Part shown: positions 35,222 through 43,699 of the stretch, piece after piece | Layout of the letters: every line of letters starts with the position of its first letter | Position numbering within the stretch: the stretch's first letter is position 1 | Assembly: GCA_044507775.1 (NCBI GenBank) | Contig: JBIQIY010000017.1 | Span: 1 to 64,000, forward strand | DNA length: 64,000 nucleotides | Source: Chryseosolibacter sp044507775 | GTDB lineage: Bacteria; Bacteroidota; Bacteroidia; Cytophagales; Cyclobacteriaceae | Reading direction: 5' to 3' | Position numbers and translations under genes: made by a program | The notes under the pieces: model-generated | The model's input: the letters and a program-made list of their open reading frames with translations, nothing else | Database searches by the model: none | What the model was told of the DNA's origin: nothing

Positions 35222-36556
35222 TCAAGGTTGGAAGCCGAACAAACTGTTCAAGGTATTCTGTCCCACTTTCCGTCCCTGGGCCAACCCTTCCTCACAAGCG
35301 TCGCGATAATGGATGCCGCCGTACAACCTGGACATCGCAGCTTCATGTGCAGCTTCGTAGAATGAGTTGAAGGATCTTTCCGGCAATCCAAAATACACTT
35401 CCGATGTGTCCGTAAACCTGAAGTTATCACCCAGAAGATAGGTCAGCACCACCGATACGGACGACGACACTACACTGTGACCGCTGCTGTATTCCGGAAA
35501 GGGCGGAGTCTGAAGAAGCGGTCGCCACTCCGGGTCGAGGTATTTGTTGATCGCCGTCTCCGGACGGATCCGATGGCTGCGGAATTTCTCCTGCCAGCAA
35601 CTGACGAACGCATCATGCAACGTAGTGGCTACTGCCGTGTGAATGAAGATTGCCGAATCCAGGGGAAGCTTTGCCTGCCTGCACGCGATGCCGGTGATCG
35701 CCATCCAGTGACCCCCCGGCGAAATCTTTTTCAACGCCGTCGCCATGTGCCCGTTAAAAGAAACTGCAAACGGGTTGCAATCCCAAAAACTGGCGATCGC
35801 CCTCTGCTCAGGCGTGAGATTGTTTACCACATCATAGACTTCCTTCATCTGAAGGTAAAAAGAACTGGCGGAATCCTTGCTGAATGCGGCCGGCGGCGGC
35901 GGAGCAAACTGTGCAGCGGAGTCGAGGAAAAACGGACGGACCGTTTCCCATCGCGGTTCAACGGCTGCCATATACGCAGGCGGAGTCGGGTACCAGTACC
36001 CCTCCCCTCGCTTCGGCGTGTAGCGCGCATAGGTGCTGAGCTTGTTGTATCCATCCACCCGCGACCAGGCAATCACCTGTTCTGAAATTTGCATTGCGTA
36101 ACGCACCATCAGGTTCATCTCGCGATCGGAATAATTCCGGACAGACTTGAAATGGTCCACCAGGTCTTTCTTCTTTTCCTCGAGCATGTATCCGGAGGGC
36201 ATCAGCACGCGCCCGATCTCCATCATCGCATAGTTGCTGCAAAATGCAATATCGATTTTCCTGGGAACCGTTACGACTGTGATACCAGGGTCGGTGGTAA
36301 ATTTTCCATTCATAAACGGCACGTGTCCTTTGGCGAGACTGGCCGCCTGGTAAGCCCCAAACATGGCGTAGGCATACACCCTGCTCGCCGCCGGCGGATT
36401 GGTGCCGTCGTGTAACATAACCTCTGACAAGTTGAACACATGCTCTGTGAGCATCCGGAGGTCGTCTTCATTTGATTCTCCGTTTTGAGCCAGGCATTCA
36501 GCACCAGCCAGCAAGAGCAGCGTCGCCATCCAGCCGGTTCCTATCAGTACTTTCAT
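35222..36556 (-). CDS. Vanadium-haloperoxidase/PAP2-type exported enzyme
   Basis: This 444-aa protein has a signal peptide (LLLLAGAECLAQ) and all vanadate/phosphate-site residues of the PAP2-haloperoxidase fold. K324-x6-R331 lies in KFRSHRIRP, S358-G359-H360 in SSGH, and R410-x5-H416 in SRLYGGIHYRD. The spacings match those of vanadium chloroperoxidase. The fold includes both haloperoxidases, which oxidise halides with hydrogen peroxide, and acid phosphatases, and residues alone do not separate the two. The long N-terminal helical region (residues 30-300) is typical of bacterial haloperoxidase-like proteins rather than small PAP2 phosphatases. It is predicted to be periplasmic or secreted. 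Confidence 0.88.
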   Translation of the reverse strand: MKVLIGTGWMATLLLLAGAECLAQNGESNEDDLRMLTEHVFNLSEVMLHDGTNPPAASRVYAYAMFGAYQAASLAKGHVPFMNGKFTTDPGITVVTVPRKIDIAFCSNYAMMEIGRVLMPSGYMLEEKKKDLVDHFKSVRNYSDREMNLMVRYAMQISEQVIAWSRVDGYNKLSTYARYTPKRGEGYWYPTPPAYMAAVEPRWETVRPFFLDSAAQFAPPPPAAFSKDSASSFYLQMKEVYDVVNNLTPEQRAIASFWDCNPFAVSFNGHMATALKKISPGGHWMAITGIACRQAKLPLDSAIFIHTAVATTLHDAFVSCWQEKFRSHRIRPETAINKYLDPEWRPLLQTPPFPEYSSGHSVVSSSVSVVLTYLLGDNFRFTDTSEVYFGLPERSFNSFYEAAHEAAMSRLYGGIHYRDACEEGLAQGRKVGQNTLNSLFGFQP

Positions 36557-36882
36557 GATTGGTATTTGTTTAAATCATGCCCATCAAGCCGTGTATTCAA
36601 TCGTTGACAATAGTCCGTTATTGCATTGATCACTGCTCGGGCCAACGTTAGCGCAAAGAGGCACTACTAAAGTTAGGGATTCGGAACTTCTTCTGCAAAA
36701 GTTGGCGCGGCTCTATTGAGGCTTCCAATTCAGAGCAATGCCTTCTGTATTTGTCGTGGACTTCCGCAAACGTAACCAAAAGCACCTTTTCAAAACCAGC
36801 AGGAAGTTTATACACTATTGTTAGGATTTGCCGCCCGGTGTTGCTTTTTTGCGAAAAATTTGACTCGTCAAATCCCATTATC
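36557..36882. other. Gene-free region between haloperoxidase-like gene and aldolase
   Basis: These 326 bases are the shared upstream region of two divergent genes. They contain the third copy of the AACGTTAGCGC motif (36644-36654) and a looser GCAAACGTAAC near 36766. A continuous frame runs from 36751 into the aldolase, but its translation before 36883 does not resemble the family, so I treat it as untranslated. Confidence 0.5.
36644..36654 (+). promoter_or_regulatory. Shared motif AACGTTAGCGC, copy 3
   Basis: This copy is identical to copy 2 over 11 bases and lies 88 bases upstream of the haloperoxidase-like gene start. With the two copies in the SusCD divergent region it suggests co-regulation of the locus. 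Confidence 0.4.
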
Positions 36883-37959
36883 ATGTCAAAAGTATTAAGC
36901 TATAGCCAGGCCGCTAAAGTCTTCACACACGCAAAGGCGAATCAATACGCCTTGCCCGCCGTGAACGTTACAAGCAGCCCCACCATTACTGCTTCCCTCG
37001 AGGCGGCCAAGGAAGTGAAATCGCCGATCATCATCCAGTTTTCCAACGGCGGCGGCGCTTTTTTCGTCGGCAAATCAGTTTCCAACAATGCGCAGCAAGC
37101 CTCCATTGCAGGATCCGTGGCAGGCGCCAAATACATTCATGACATCAGCGATCTCTACGGCGTACCCGTATTGATAAATACAGACCACGCGGCGAAAAAA
37201 CTTCTGCCGTGGGTTGACGGAATGATAACCGAAGGGGAGAAATTCTTCAAACAGAATGGAAGACCTCTCTTCACCTCGCACATGATCGACCTTTCCGAGG
37301 AACCACTGAAAGAAAACGTCGAAACCTGCAAGCGCTACCTGGAAAAGCTTACGAAACTTGACATGTATCTCGAGATCGAGTTGGGCGTTACAGGCGGAGA
37401 AGAAGACGGCGTTGACAACACCGGCGTTGAGAGCTCGAAACTGTATACGCAGCCAGAGGAAGTCGCTTATGCCTACGAGGAGTTGATGAAGGTTAGCGAG
37501 AACTTTGTTATCGCTGCGTCATTCGGAAATGTACACGGCGTTTACAAGCCGGGTAATGTGAGACTCGAGCCTGTGATCCTGAAAAATTCGCAGGATTACA
37601 TCCAGAAGAAATTTGCAACAAAAACGAATCCTGTCAATTTTGTTTTCCATGGCGGATCCGGTTCCGAGCCGGAGGCAATCCGCGAGGCAATCGGTTATGG
37701 CGTTGTGAAAATGAATATCGACACCGACATTCAGTGGGCGTTCTGGGAAGGCGTACACAATTATTATAAGAAGAACCAGGACTACCTCCAGGGCCAGCTC
37801 GGCAATCCTACGGGCGACGATTCTCCAAACAAGAAATACTACGACCCCCGCGTATGGATCCGCGAAGGAGAAGTATCGATCCGGAAGCGGTTGATCCAGG
37901 CCTTCGAAGAATTGAATGCTGTTGGCAAGCTTGAAAATGCCGAAGTTCCTGCGGCGTAG
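36883..37959 (+). CDS. fbaA: Fructose-bisphosphate aldolase, class II
   Basis: This 358-aa zinc aldolase of glycolysis and gluconeogenesis cleaves fructose-1,6-bisphosphate. Recognisable parts are ALPAVNVTSSPTITASLEAA and the zinc/catalytic block VLINTDHAAKKLLPWVDG. ELGVTGGEEDGVDNTG, ASFGNVHGVYKPGNV, FHGGSGSEPEAI and VKMNIDTDIQWAFW follow. It is a class IIA enzyme of normal length. I chose the ATG at 36883 because family similarity starts there. A strong bidirectional terminator follows. Confidence 0.97.
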   Translation: MSKVLSYSQAAKVFTHAKANQYALPAVNVTSSPTITASLEAAKEVKSPIIIQFSNGGGAFFVGKSVSNNAQQASIAGSVAGAKYIHDISDLYGVPVLINTDHAAKKLLPWVDGMITEGEKFFKQNGRPLFTSHMIDLSEEPLKENVETCKRYLEKLTKLDMYLEIELGVTGGEEDGVDNTGVESSKLYTQPEEVAYAYEELMKVSENFVIAASFGNVHGVYKPGNVRLEPVILKNSQDYIQKKFATKTNPVNFVFHGGSGSEPEAIREAIGYGVVKMNIDTDIQWAFWEGVHNYYKKNQDYLQGQLGNPTGDDSPNKKYYDPRVWIREGEVSIRKRLIQAFEELNAVGKLENAEVPAA

Positions 37960-37993
37960 CACCGAGTCCTTACCACTGTTCTCCAATAAAAAC

Positions 37994-38023
37994 AAAAAGG
38001 GACGCAAGTTGCGTCCCTTTTTT
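37994..38023. terminator. Bidirectional intrinsic terminator
   Basis: AAAAAGGGACGC, an AAGTT loop, and GCGTCCCTTTTTT form a near-perfect stem with A-run on one side and T-run on the other. It sits between the convergent aldolase and ABC exporter genes and can serve both. Confidence 0.9.
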
Positions 38024-38041
38024 CGTGGTGAATCTTGACAC

Positions 38042-39847
38042 CTACCCGACTACGTTCAGTTGCGGGTACGCGTGTATTTCCTGGACCGCCTCCGCGCGTT
38101 GGTGTACCCACATTTCCTGGAACACGAGGCTGGACCGATTCAGATGCTCAAATGTTCCTTCGTCCACTACCTGTCCGTTGCGCAGAATATAAATATAGTC
38201 GAACTGGGTGAGCAGATGCAACCTGTGAAGTGAGGAGATCACGGCCTTGCCTTCGAATGTTTCGAACATGCTCGAGTAAATCAATTTTTCCGTTCGGGGA
38301 TCCACACTGCTTGTCGGCTCGTCCATAAGGATGATGTCGCTATTTCGCGCGGCCAGGATACCGCGTGCAAGTGCCAGGCGCTGCTTCTGACCGCCGGAAA
38401 GATTGACACCCTTTTCCTGGATGTAGGTGTCCAGTCCATCGGGCAATTTCTTCAGGACATCCGTAAACTGTGCTTCATCACAAACCTGCATGACCTCTTC
38501 ACGGCTGACCGGTAGGCCGAGCGTGATATTATAGAGGATCGTGTTCTCAAATATTTCCGGCTCCTGCGGAAACAGCGTAACCGTTGAGCTTATATTCTCA
38601 ATGCCAATCGGAACCGTGTTGTCGACAGTAATTGAAGCGCCGGGCAGCGGATTGTGGAGACCTCTCAGCAGCGACAGCAACGTGCTCTTTCCGCTGCCAC
38701 TCTCCCCGATCAGCGCGATGCGCTCGCCTTTCCGAACTCGCACCGAAAGGTCGAACAGTCCGGTTGGTTTATTGTTAAGGTTCTTGTCAATGCGCAGAAA
38801 ATTGAGTTTGTCAATTTCAATTTCCTGCCAGTCGGCGGGTAGATACTTCTCTTCCTTGCGTTTCGGCGCCTTGGCGAAGGTCTCTTCAATTTCCCGCACG
38901 TTCTGAATGTCGGTGTGGAACTTGACGATCTGGGTATACTGCGAAGCGATGTCATTAAAGACGCTCGTGAATTGCGTGACGTATCCAATGAGGATAATCA
39001 GTCCGCCGATCTGAAAGGTCTGACCTGGAACCCATTGCTGGTATACATATCCCAGTACCGTGACCGCATAGATCAGTCCGATCATCATTTGAGCGGTGAA
39101 CCATTTCCATTCGTTCACAGTAGCATTTTTCTTGAAGGGCGGAAAGACCTCGGCCAGTTTGCTCAGAAAAGAAGCGTGAACGACTTTCTCAAGCCGCAGC
39201 GTGATGACCGTTGTTATATTGGACAAGGTATCAAACAATGTGGATGACACGTGGTGTTCGCGGTCGTTTACTTCCCGCAGCGACTTGATGAAGGACCTGT
39301 CAAATCTCACGATGATGAGGATCGTGATAAATCCGAGTACGATGCCGATGGTACCGAAGATCGGCGAGAAATAAATCATTGCGCCGAATGAAAAGACGAA
39401 CTTACCAAAAGAGTACAGGTAGATAAACCCATTCTGGAAAAAGGCACGAAGCGCCTCATGCGCTTTACGCGACTTGCTGATGGTAGCGCCACTGTGATTC
39501 TCCTGGTGCCATTGCACCGGCAGATGCAGGATATTTCTGTACAGCTCTTCCTGGAAGTTGCGGCTGACGTTGAAGGCCAACTGTTGTTCCATCACCCGCG
39601 CCGGGCCATGCATGGACCACTCGAGCAAACGCAAGACGAGGTAACCGCCGGCGTATATCCAGGCCGTTTTAAGAACGGTGGCTCCATGTTCCTGGAGCTC
39701 CGTGACAAACCACCCGTAAAAAAGTGGATTCATGGCGACAATGATGTTTGCAACAACAAACATCGAGTAGATCAGGACGAACCGCTTCTTCTCATCGCGC
39801 GCATATTTCCATGCTGTAGCCAGCAAAGAAAAATAGGGATTGTTCAT
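38042..39847 (-). CDS. ABC exporter, fused permease and ATPase
   Basis: This protein of about 601 aa is a half-transporter of the type I exporter fold. Six membrane helices (about residues 1-320) are followed by an ATPase domain with Walker A GESGSGKST, signature LSGGQKQR, Walker B DIILMDEPTS and an H-loop in ISSLHRLHLL. It probably works as a homodimer in the inner membrane, exporting a lipid, peptide or drug. The substrate cannot be read from sequence. The start at 39847 (MNNPYFSLLATAWKY) is preferred; an upstream in-frame Met at 39892 adds a non-family tail. It is divergent from the heptose cluster. Confidence 0.93.
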   Translation of the reverse strand: MNNPYFSLLATAWKYARDEKKRFVLIYSMFVVANIIVAMNPLFYGWFVTELQEHGATVLKTAWIYAGGYLVLRLLEWSMHGPARVMEQQLAFNVSRNFQEELYRNILHLPVQWHQENHSGATISKSRKAHEALRAFFQNGFIYLYSFGKFVFSFGAMIYFSPIFGTIGIVLGFITILIIVRFDRSFIKSLREVNDREHHVSSTLFDTLSNITTVITLRLEKVVHASFLSKLAEVFPPFKKNATVNEWKWFTAQMMIGLIYAVTVLGYVYQQWVPGQTFQIGGLIILIGYVTQFTSVFNDIASQYTQIVKFHTDIQNVREIEETFAKAPKRKEEKYLPADWQEIEIDKLNFLRIDKNLNNKPTGLFDLSVRVRKGERIALIGESGSGKSTLLSLLRGLHNPLPGASITVDNTVPIGIENISSTVTLFPQEPEIFENTILYNITLGLPVSREEVMQVCDEAQFTDVLKKLPDGLDTYIQEKGVNLSGGQKQRLALARGILAARNSDIILMDEPTSSVDPRTEKLIYSSMFETFEGKAVISSLHRLHLLTQFDYIYILRNGQVVDEGTFEHLNRSSLVFQEMWVHQRAEAVQEIHAYPQLNVVG

Positions 39848-40212
39848 TCTAGTCAGTGGGGTTATGAATTCAACAACACAAAATTCCACCATCGCATCGC
39901 AGGAAAGAAGTTTAATGTTGCATGGATTCTTACATGCCGGGTGTAAGAGGCTACCGACCGGAGCACGTCACTGCATGCGAAACGTTTTGTAGAAAGTATT
40001 TCGCGAAAGACCGGAAACATCCCTGGACTTTTTGTCAGAAGCGTTTGTTTCAGACGTCCGTTGACTGTGGTGCCAAATTTTAAGGTGGACGAAGCGGTTA
40101 GCGGATATGAAGGTGGGCAAAAGCAGACCGTCGCCCTGAAAACAGATGGAAGATGGGCGTCATGCACGAACGAGCCGACTAAGAAATATCCTGAGCCTGA
40201 AATTATTAACGC
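39848..40212. other. Gene-free divergent region before the heptose cluster
   Basis: These 365 bases separate the ABC exporter gene from the first glycosyltransferase. I see no coding frame with family character, no RNA gene, no clear repeat and no strong promoter match. It must contain the promoters of both divergent units. Confidence 0.4.
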
Positions 40213-41190
40213 ATGGAACCTCAACCTAAAAAGCTAAAAATATTAACATGGCATATTCACGGCAGCTATTTATACTATCTCTCGCAGGGTAATTTTGAGA
40301 TCTACCTTCCGACTCATGAAAAAAAGACAGAAGGTTATATTGGTCGGGGAGCTACCTTCCCGTTCGGAGAGAACGTAATTGAAGTACCCGCGGGTGAAGT
40401 GCGGGACTTGCCGCTTGACTGCATTTTGTTTCAAACACCGGCGAATTACCTTCGGGACCAGCATGAACTTCTATCGGAACACCAGCGGGCTCTTCCCGGA
40501 ATCTACCTGGAACACGATCCGCCACAGCAAACCCCCACAAATACCCGACACGTTGTAGACAATGCCAACATAACGCTGGTTCACGTGACCCACTTTAACC
40601 GCTTAATGTGGGACTGCGGTAAAACTCCAACGCGTGTCATTGACCACGGCGTAATCGCTCCAGCCGCGGAATATACCGGTAAACTCGACCGCGGAATCGT
40701 CGTCATCAACAACCTGAACGAACGCGGCAGACGACTAGGGCTGGATATCTTCTTTGAAGTCAGAAAGCACATACCCCTTGACCTGATTGGAATGGACACG
40801 AGAAAAATCGGTGGAATAGGTGAAATATTACATCCTCAGCTACCCGATTTTATCAAAGATTACCGCTTCATGTTCAACCCGATACGGTATACCAGCCTCG
40901 GGCTTGCTGTCATCGAGGCGATGATGGTCGGCCTTCCTGTAGCGGGACTTGCCACGACAGAAATGGTTACCGTTATCCGGGATGGAACCTCCGGTATTTT
41001 ACATACCGACCCTCAATACCTGATCGACCGAATGAAAAACCTTCTGGAAGACAAAGATCTCGCCTTGCGGTTAGGCCTGGCTGGAAAGGAGATCGCGTTG
41101 AAGCGGTTTAACATTGACCGTTTTACCCGCGATTGGTATAAGCTATTATCGGAAGTCATCCGGAAAAAGACGGAGTTGACGGCCGTTTAA
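40213..41190 (+). CDS. Glycosyltransferase, GT4-like
   Basis: This 325-aa protein has the GT-B architecture. The N-terminal half (KKLKILTWHIHGSYLYYLSQ) binds the acceptor. The C-terminal Rossmann half carries the donor-site region with EAMMVGLPVAGLATTEM and a typical end helix (KRFNIDRFTRDWYKLL). Donor and acceptor are unknown. It is the first gene of a co-directional cluster with ADP-heptose genes and lies 15 bases before the GT-GmhA fusion, so it probably acts on the same glycan. Confidence 0.85.
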   Translation: MEPQPKKLKILTWHIHGSYLYYLSQGNFEIYLPTHEKKTEGYIGRGATFPFGENVIEVPAGEVRDLPLDCILFQTPANYLRDQHELLSEHQRALPGIYLEHDPPQQTPTNTRHVVDNANITLVHVTHFNRLMWDCGKTPTRVIDHGVIAPAAEYTGKLDRGIVVINNLNERGRRLGLDIFFEVRKHIPLDLIGMDTRKIGGIGEILHPQLPDFIKDYRFMFNPIRYTSLGLAVIEAMMVGLPVAGLATTEMVTVIRDGTSGILHTDPQYLIDRMKNLLEDKDLALRLGLAGKEIALKRFNIDRFTRDWYKLLSEVIRKKTELTAV

Positions 41191-41205
41191 TGAAAGAACC
41201 TAGTC

Positions 41206-43131
41206 ATGAAAAAACATATTGCACTTATCAGTGAGCATGCATCGCCGCTGGCCGCCCTCGGCGGAGTTGACAGTGGGGGCCAGAACGTATACGTTGGCGA
41301 AATCGCGCGGCATCTGACAGACCGCGGGTATGAGGTGGATATCTTCACGCGATGGGACAACGGCGAATATCCGCGGGTGATCACATGGATTCCCGGGGTT
41401 CGGATTGTTCACATCGAAGCCGGGCCAGTCGAGATTGTCGAGAAGGAGCAACTGTTCGACTATATGCCGCAATTCACTGAGAAGATGCTCGCCTTCATAA
41501 ACGAAGAACGAATACAATACGAGCTGATCCACGCCAATTTCTGGATGTCCGCGATGGTAGCTGCCGACCTTAAACGTATTTTACGGATACCTTTCGTGGT
41601 GACATTTCATGCACTGGGATTCATCCGAAAAATGTTCCAGGGGTCTGATGACAAATTCCCGCCCGAGCGCACGGAGATAGAAAAACAAATTGTCGCGGAG
41701 GCTGATCAGATCATAGCGGAATGCCCGCAGGATAAAGAAGACCTTATTTTGTATTATCATGCGCCGCCGGAAAAAATTACCATCATACCGTGTGGTTTCA
41801 ACCCGCACGAGTTTTATCCGATTGATCCACTCCTCGCGCGGAAGGTGCTGAAGCTCGACCCCGGCGAGTTTATCGTGTTGCAGTTGGGAAGGATCGTCCC
41901 CCGCAAGGGGATTGACAACGTGATCCGCGCGATGGGAAAAATAAAGCAGACGGCTACAACAGCCAGGCTTATCGTTGTAGGAGGTGAAACGGATAATGTA
42001 GACCCGGAACACAACCCCGAGATTGCCAGGCTGCAACAAATCGCTGAGGAAGCCGGCATTTCCAGGCAAGTGGTTTTTACGGGTCGAAAACAGCGAGACG
42101 CTTTAAAGTACTACTATGCCGCTGCCGATGTATTTATCACAACTCCATGGTATGAGCCCTTTGGCATCACTCCCCTGGAGTCCATGGCCTGCGGGACGCC
42201 GGTTATCGGTTCCAATGTTGGAGGGATAAAATATACCGTTGAAGACGGCAAGTGCGGCTTCCTCGTGCCACCCAACGATCCCGACCGTCTCGCTATCAAG
42301 ATCTATGAACTTCTGCACGATGAAAGTCTCCGTGCGAAAATGCGTGAACACGCGCTCCGACGCGTCAACGTTCACTTCACGTGGTCCAAGATAACGGATA
42401 TGATAGCCGCGCTTTACGAACGCGTGCTCCTTTCAAATCCTCTTACGAGGACAGTTAATGAAAACGCGCACCAGCTGATCCATGAAGGTTTCGAGCACGC
42501 CGCAGCCACCTTCCTTCGTGCAAAGAAAGCTTTGACAGTTCCGATGATGCAGGCAGCGGCACTACTCGTCACCTGCTTCCGCAAGAAAAACAAATTGCTC
42601 ATCTGCGGGAACGGCGGAAGTGCCGCCGAGAGCCAGCATCTCGCGGCTGAACTCGTCGGTCGGTTTGAACTGAGTGAACGGGAAGCGCTACCCGCCATCT
42701 CTTTGACCGCAGACAACGCAGTAGTCACGGCGTGGGCAAACGACTTTTCTTATGACGAAATATTCGCGCGCCAGGTAGAGGCTCTGGGCCGTAAAGGCGA
42801 CGTACTTTTTTGCTTTAGCACCAGCGGTGAATCTGTGAATGTACTCAATGCAATTAAGAAAGGCCGGGAAAAAGGGATGATGTGTATCGGTCTCACGGGC
42901 AAGGGCGGAGGGGATGTCGCACTCTACGCAGACGTCAGCATGGTTGTTCCTTCTAACAATACTCAGCGAATACAGGAACTCCATCTCCATGTTCTCCACA
43001 CGCTGTGCACGCTGGTGGAAGAAAGTCTTTTTGCAAAACGACCGGTATTGCATCTGAACGGCAATTCGCCAAACGCATCCATGAACGGAAATGGAACCGA
43101 TAAAGCACAGACCTTTGAAAAAACGGGTTAA
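41206..43131 (+). CDS. Fusion: GT4 glycosyltransferase and GmhA sedoheptulose-7-phosphate isomerase
   Basis: This 641-aa protein has two complete enzymes. Residues 1 to about 425 are a GT4 glycosyltransferase of sucrose-phosphate-synthase/MshA style (LGGVDSGGQNVYVGEIARHL, the retaining-GT motif EPFGITPLE near 315). Residues about 445-615 are a SIS-domain GmhA isomerase (ICGNGGSAAESQHLAAELVGRF near 466, FSTSGESVNVLNAI, and IQELHLHVLHTL near 590 with the catalytic His). GmhA converts sedoheptulose-7-phosphate to D-glycero-D-manno-heptose-7-phosphate. The reading frame is continuous with no sign of a sequencing join. GmhB and HldE follow, so the first three heptose steps are in order. A hydrophilic Asn-rich tail follows the SIS domain. 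Confidence 0.92.
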   Translation: MKKHIALISEHASPLAALGGVDSGGQNVYVGEIARHLTDRGYEVDIFTRWDNGEYPRVITWIPGVRIVHIEAGPVEIVEKEQLFDYMPQFTEKMLAFINEERIQYELIHANFWMSAMVAADLKRILRIPFVVTFHALGFIRKMFQGSDDKFPPERTEIEKQIVAEADQIIAECPQDKEDLILYYHAPPEKITIIPCGFNPHEFYPIDPLLARKVLKLDPGEFIVLQLGRIVPRKGIDNVIRAMGKIKQTATTARLIVVGGETDNVDPEHNPEIARLQQIAEEAGISRQVVFTGRKQRDALKYYYAAADVFITTPWYEPFGITPLESMACGTPVIGSNVGGIKYTVEDGKCGFLVPPNDPDRLAIKIYELLHDESLRAKMREHALRRVNVHFTWSKITDMIAALYERVLLSNPLTRTVNENAHQLIHEGFEHAAATFLRAKKALTVPMMQAAALLVTCFRKKNKLLICGNGGSAAESQHLAAELVGRFELSEREALPAISLTADNAVVTAWANDFSYDEIFARQVEALGRKGDVLFCFSTSGESVNVLNAIKKGREKGMMCIGLTGKGGGDVALYADVSMVVPSNNTQRIQELHLHVLHTLCTLVEESLFAKRPVLHLNGNSPNASMNGNGTDKAQTFEKTG

Positions 43132-43132
43132 T

Positions 43133-43699
43133 ATGAACAAGGCCGTATTCATCGACAAGGATGGCACGTTGATCGTTGACATCCCTTATAATGTCGACGC
43201 CGCTCTCATCCGGTTTCAATCCGGCGCAATAGAGGCCCTGAGAGAGCTGCGCGAACATGGATACCTTCTCATTCTGGTTTCAAACCAGTCCGGGGTCGCG
43301 CACGGATATTTCGGAGAAGCCGAGCTTCAGAATCTGAAAATCGAATTGCAGCGGATTCTTGAATCGTATGGCGTCGCGTTGGATGCCATTTATTTCTGTC
43401 CCCATCATCCCAACGGAAAGGTTACCCGCTATGCGATCGAATGCACCTGCCGGAAACCGAATCCAGGCATGCTGCTCCGTGCGGCCGCGGATTTTGAAAT
43501 CGACCTCAATCGCTCCTGGATGATCGGCGACATCCTCAACGATGTCGAAGCCGGACACCGCGCGGGGTGCAGGACCATCCTCATCGATAACGGGAATGAA
43601 ACCGAGTGGAAGCAGTCCGCGAATCGCCGGCCGTCGGTCATTGTCTCGACGCTGCAGCAGGCCGCTGAAAGTATTATTCACCAACGGGAACTGGCATGA
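43133..43699 (+). CDS. gmhB: D,D-heptose 1,7-bisphosphate phosphatase
   Basis: This 188-aa HAD phosphatase removes the 7-phosphate from heptose-1,7-bisphosphate. It has the catalytic FIDKDGTLIVD motif at the N terminus and the VSNQSGVAHGYF block. The GmhB zinc-binding pattern is present in CPHHPNGK ... CTCRKPNPGM, with MIGDILNDVEAG as the last motif. The ATG at 43133 directly follows the stop of the fusion gene. It overlaps hldE by four bases. Its HAD relative in hisB lacks this exact heptose context, so the assignment is secure. Confidence 0.94.
   Translation: MNKAVFIDKDGTLIVDIPYNVDAALIRFQSGAIEALRELREHGYLLILVSNQSGVAHGYFGEAELQNLKIELQRILESYGVALDAIYFCPHHPNGKVTRYAIECTCRKPNPGMLLRAAADFEIDLNRSWMIGDILNDVEAGHRAGCRTILIDNGNETEWKQSANRRPSVIVSTLQQAAESIIHQRELA

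Noticed and set aside
23459..36556. Classical polysaccharide utilisation locus
   Set aside because: SusC and SusD are present, but there is no glycoside hydrolase, polysaccharide lyase, carbohydrate esterase or hybrid two-component regulator, so a polysaccharide substrate is not supported.
36751..36882. Longer aldolase start
   Set aside because: The 44 extra residues do not resemble class II aldolases. The region contains upstream regulatory-type sequence.
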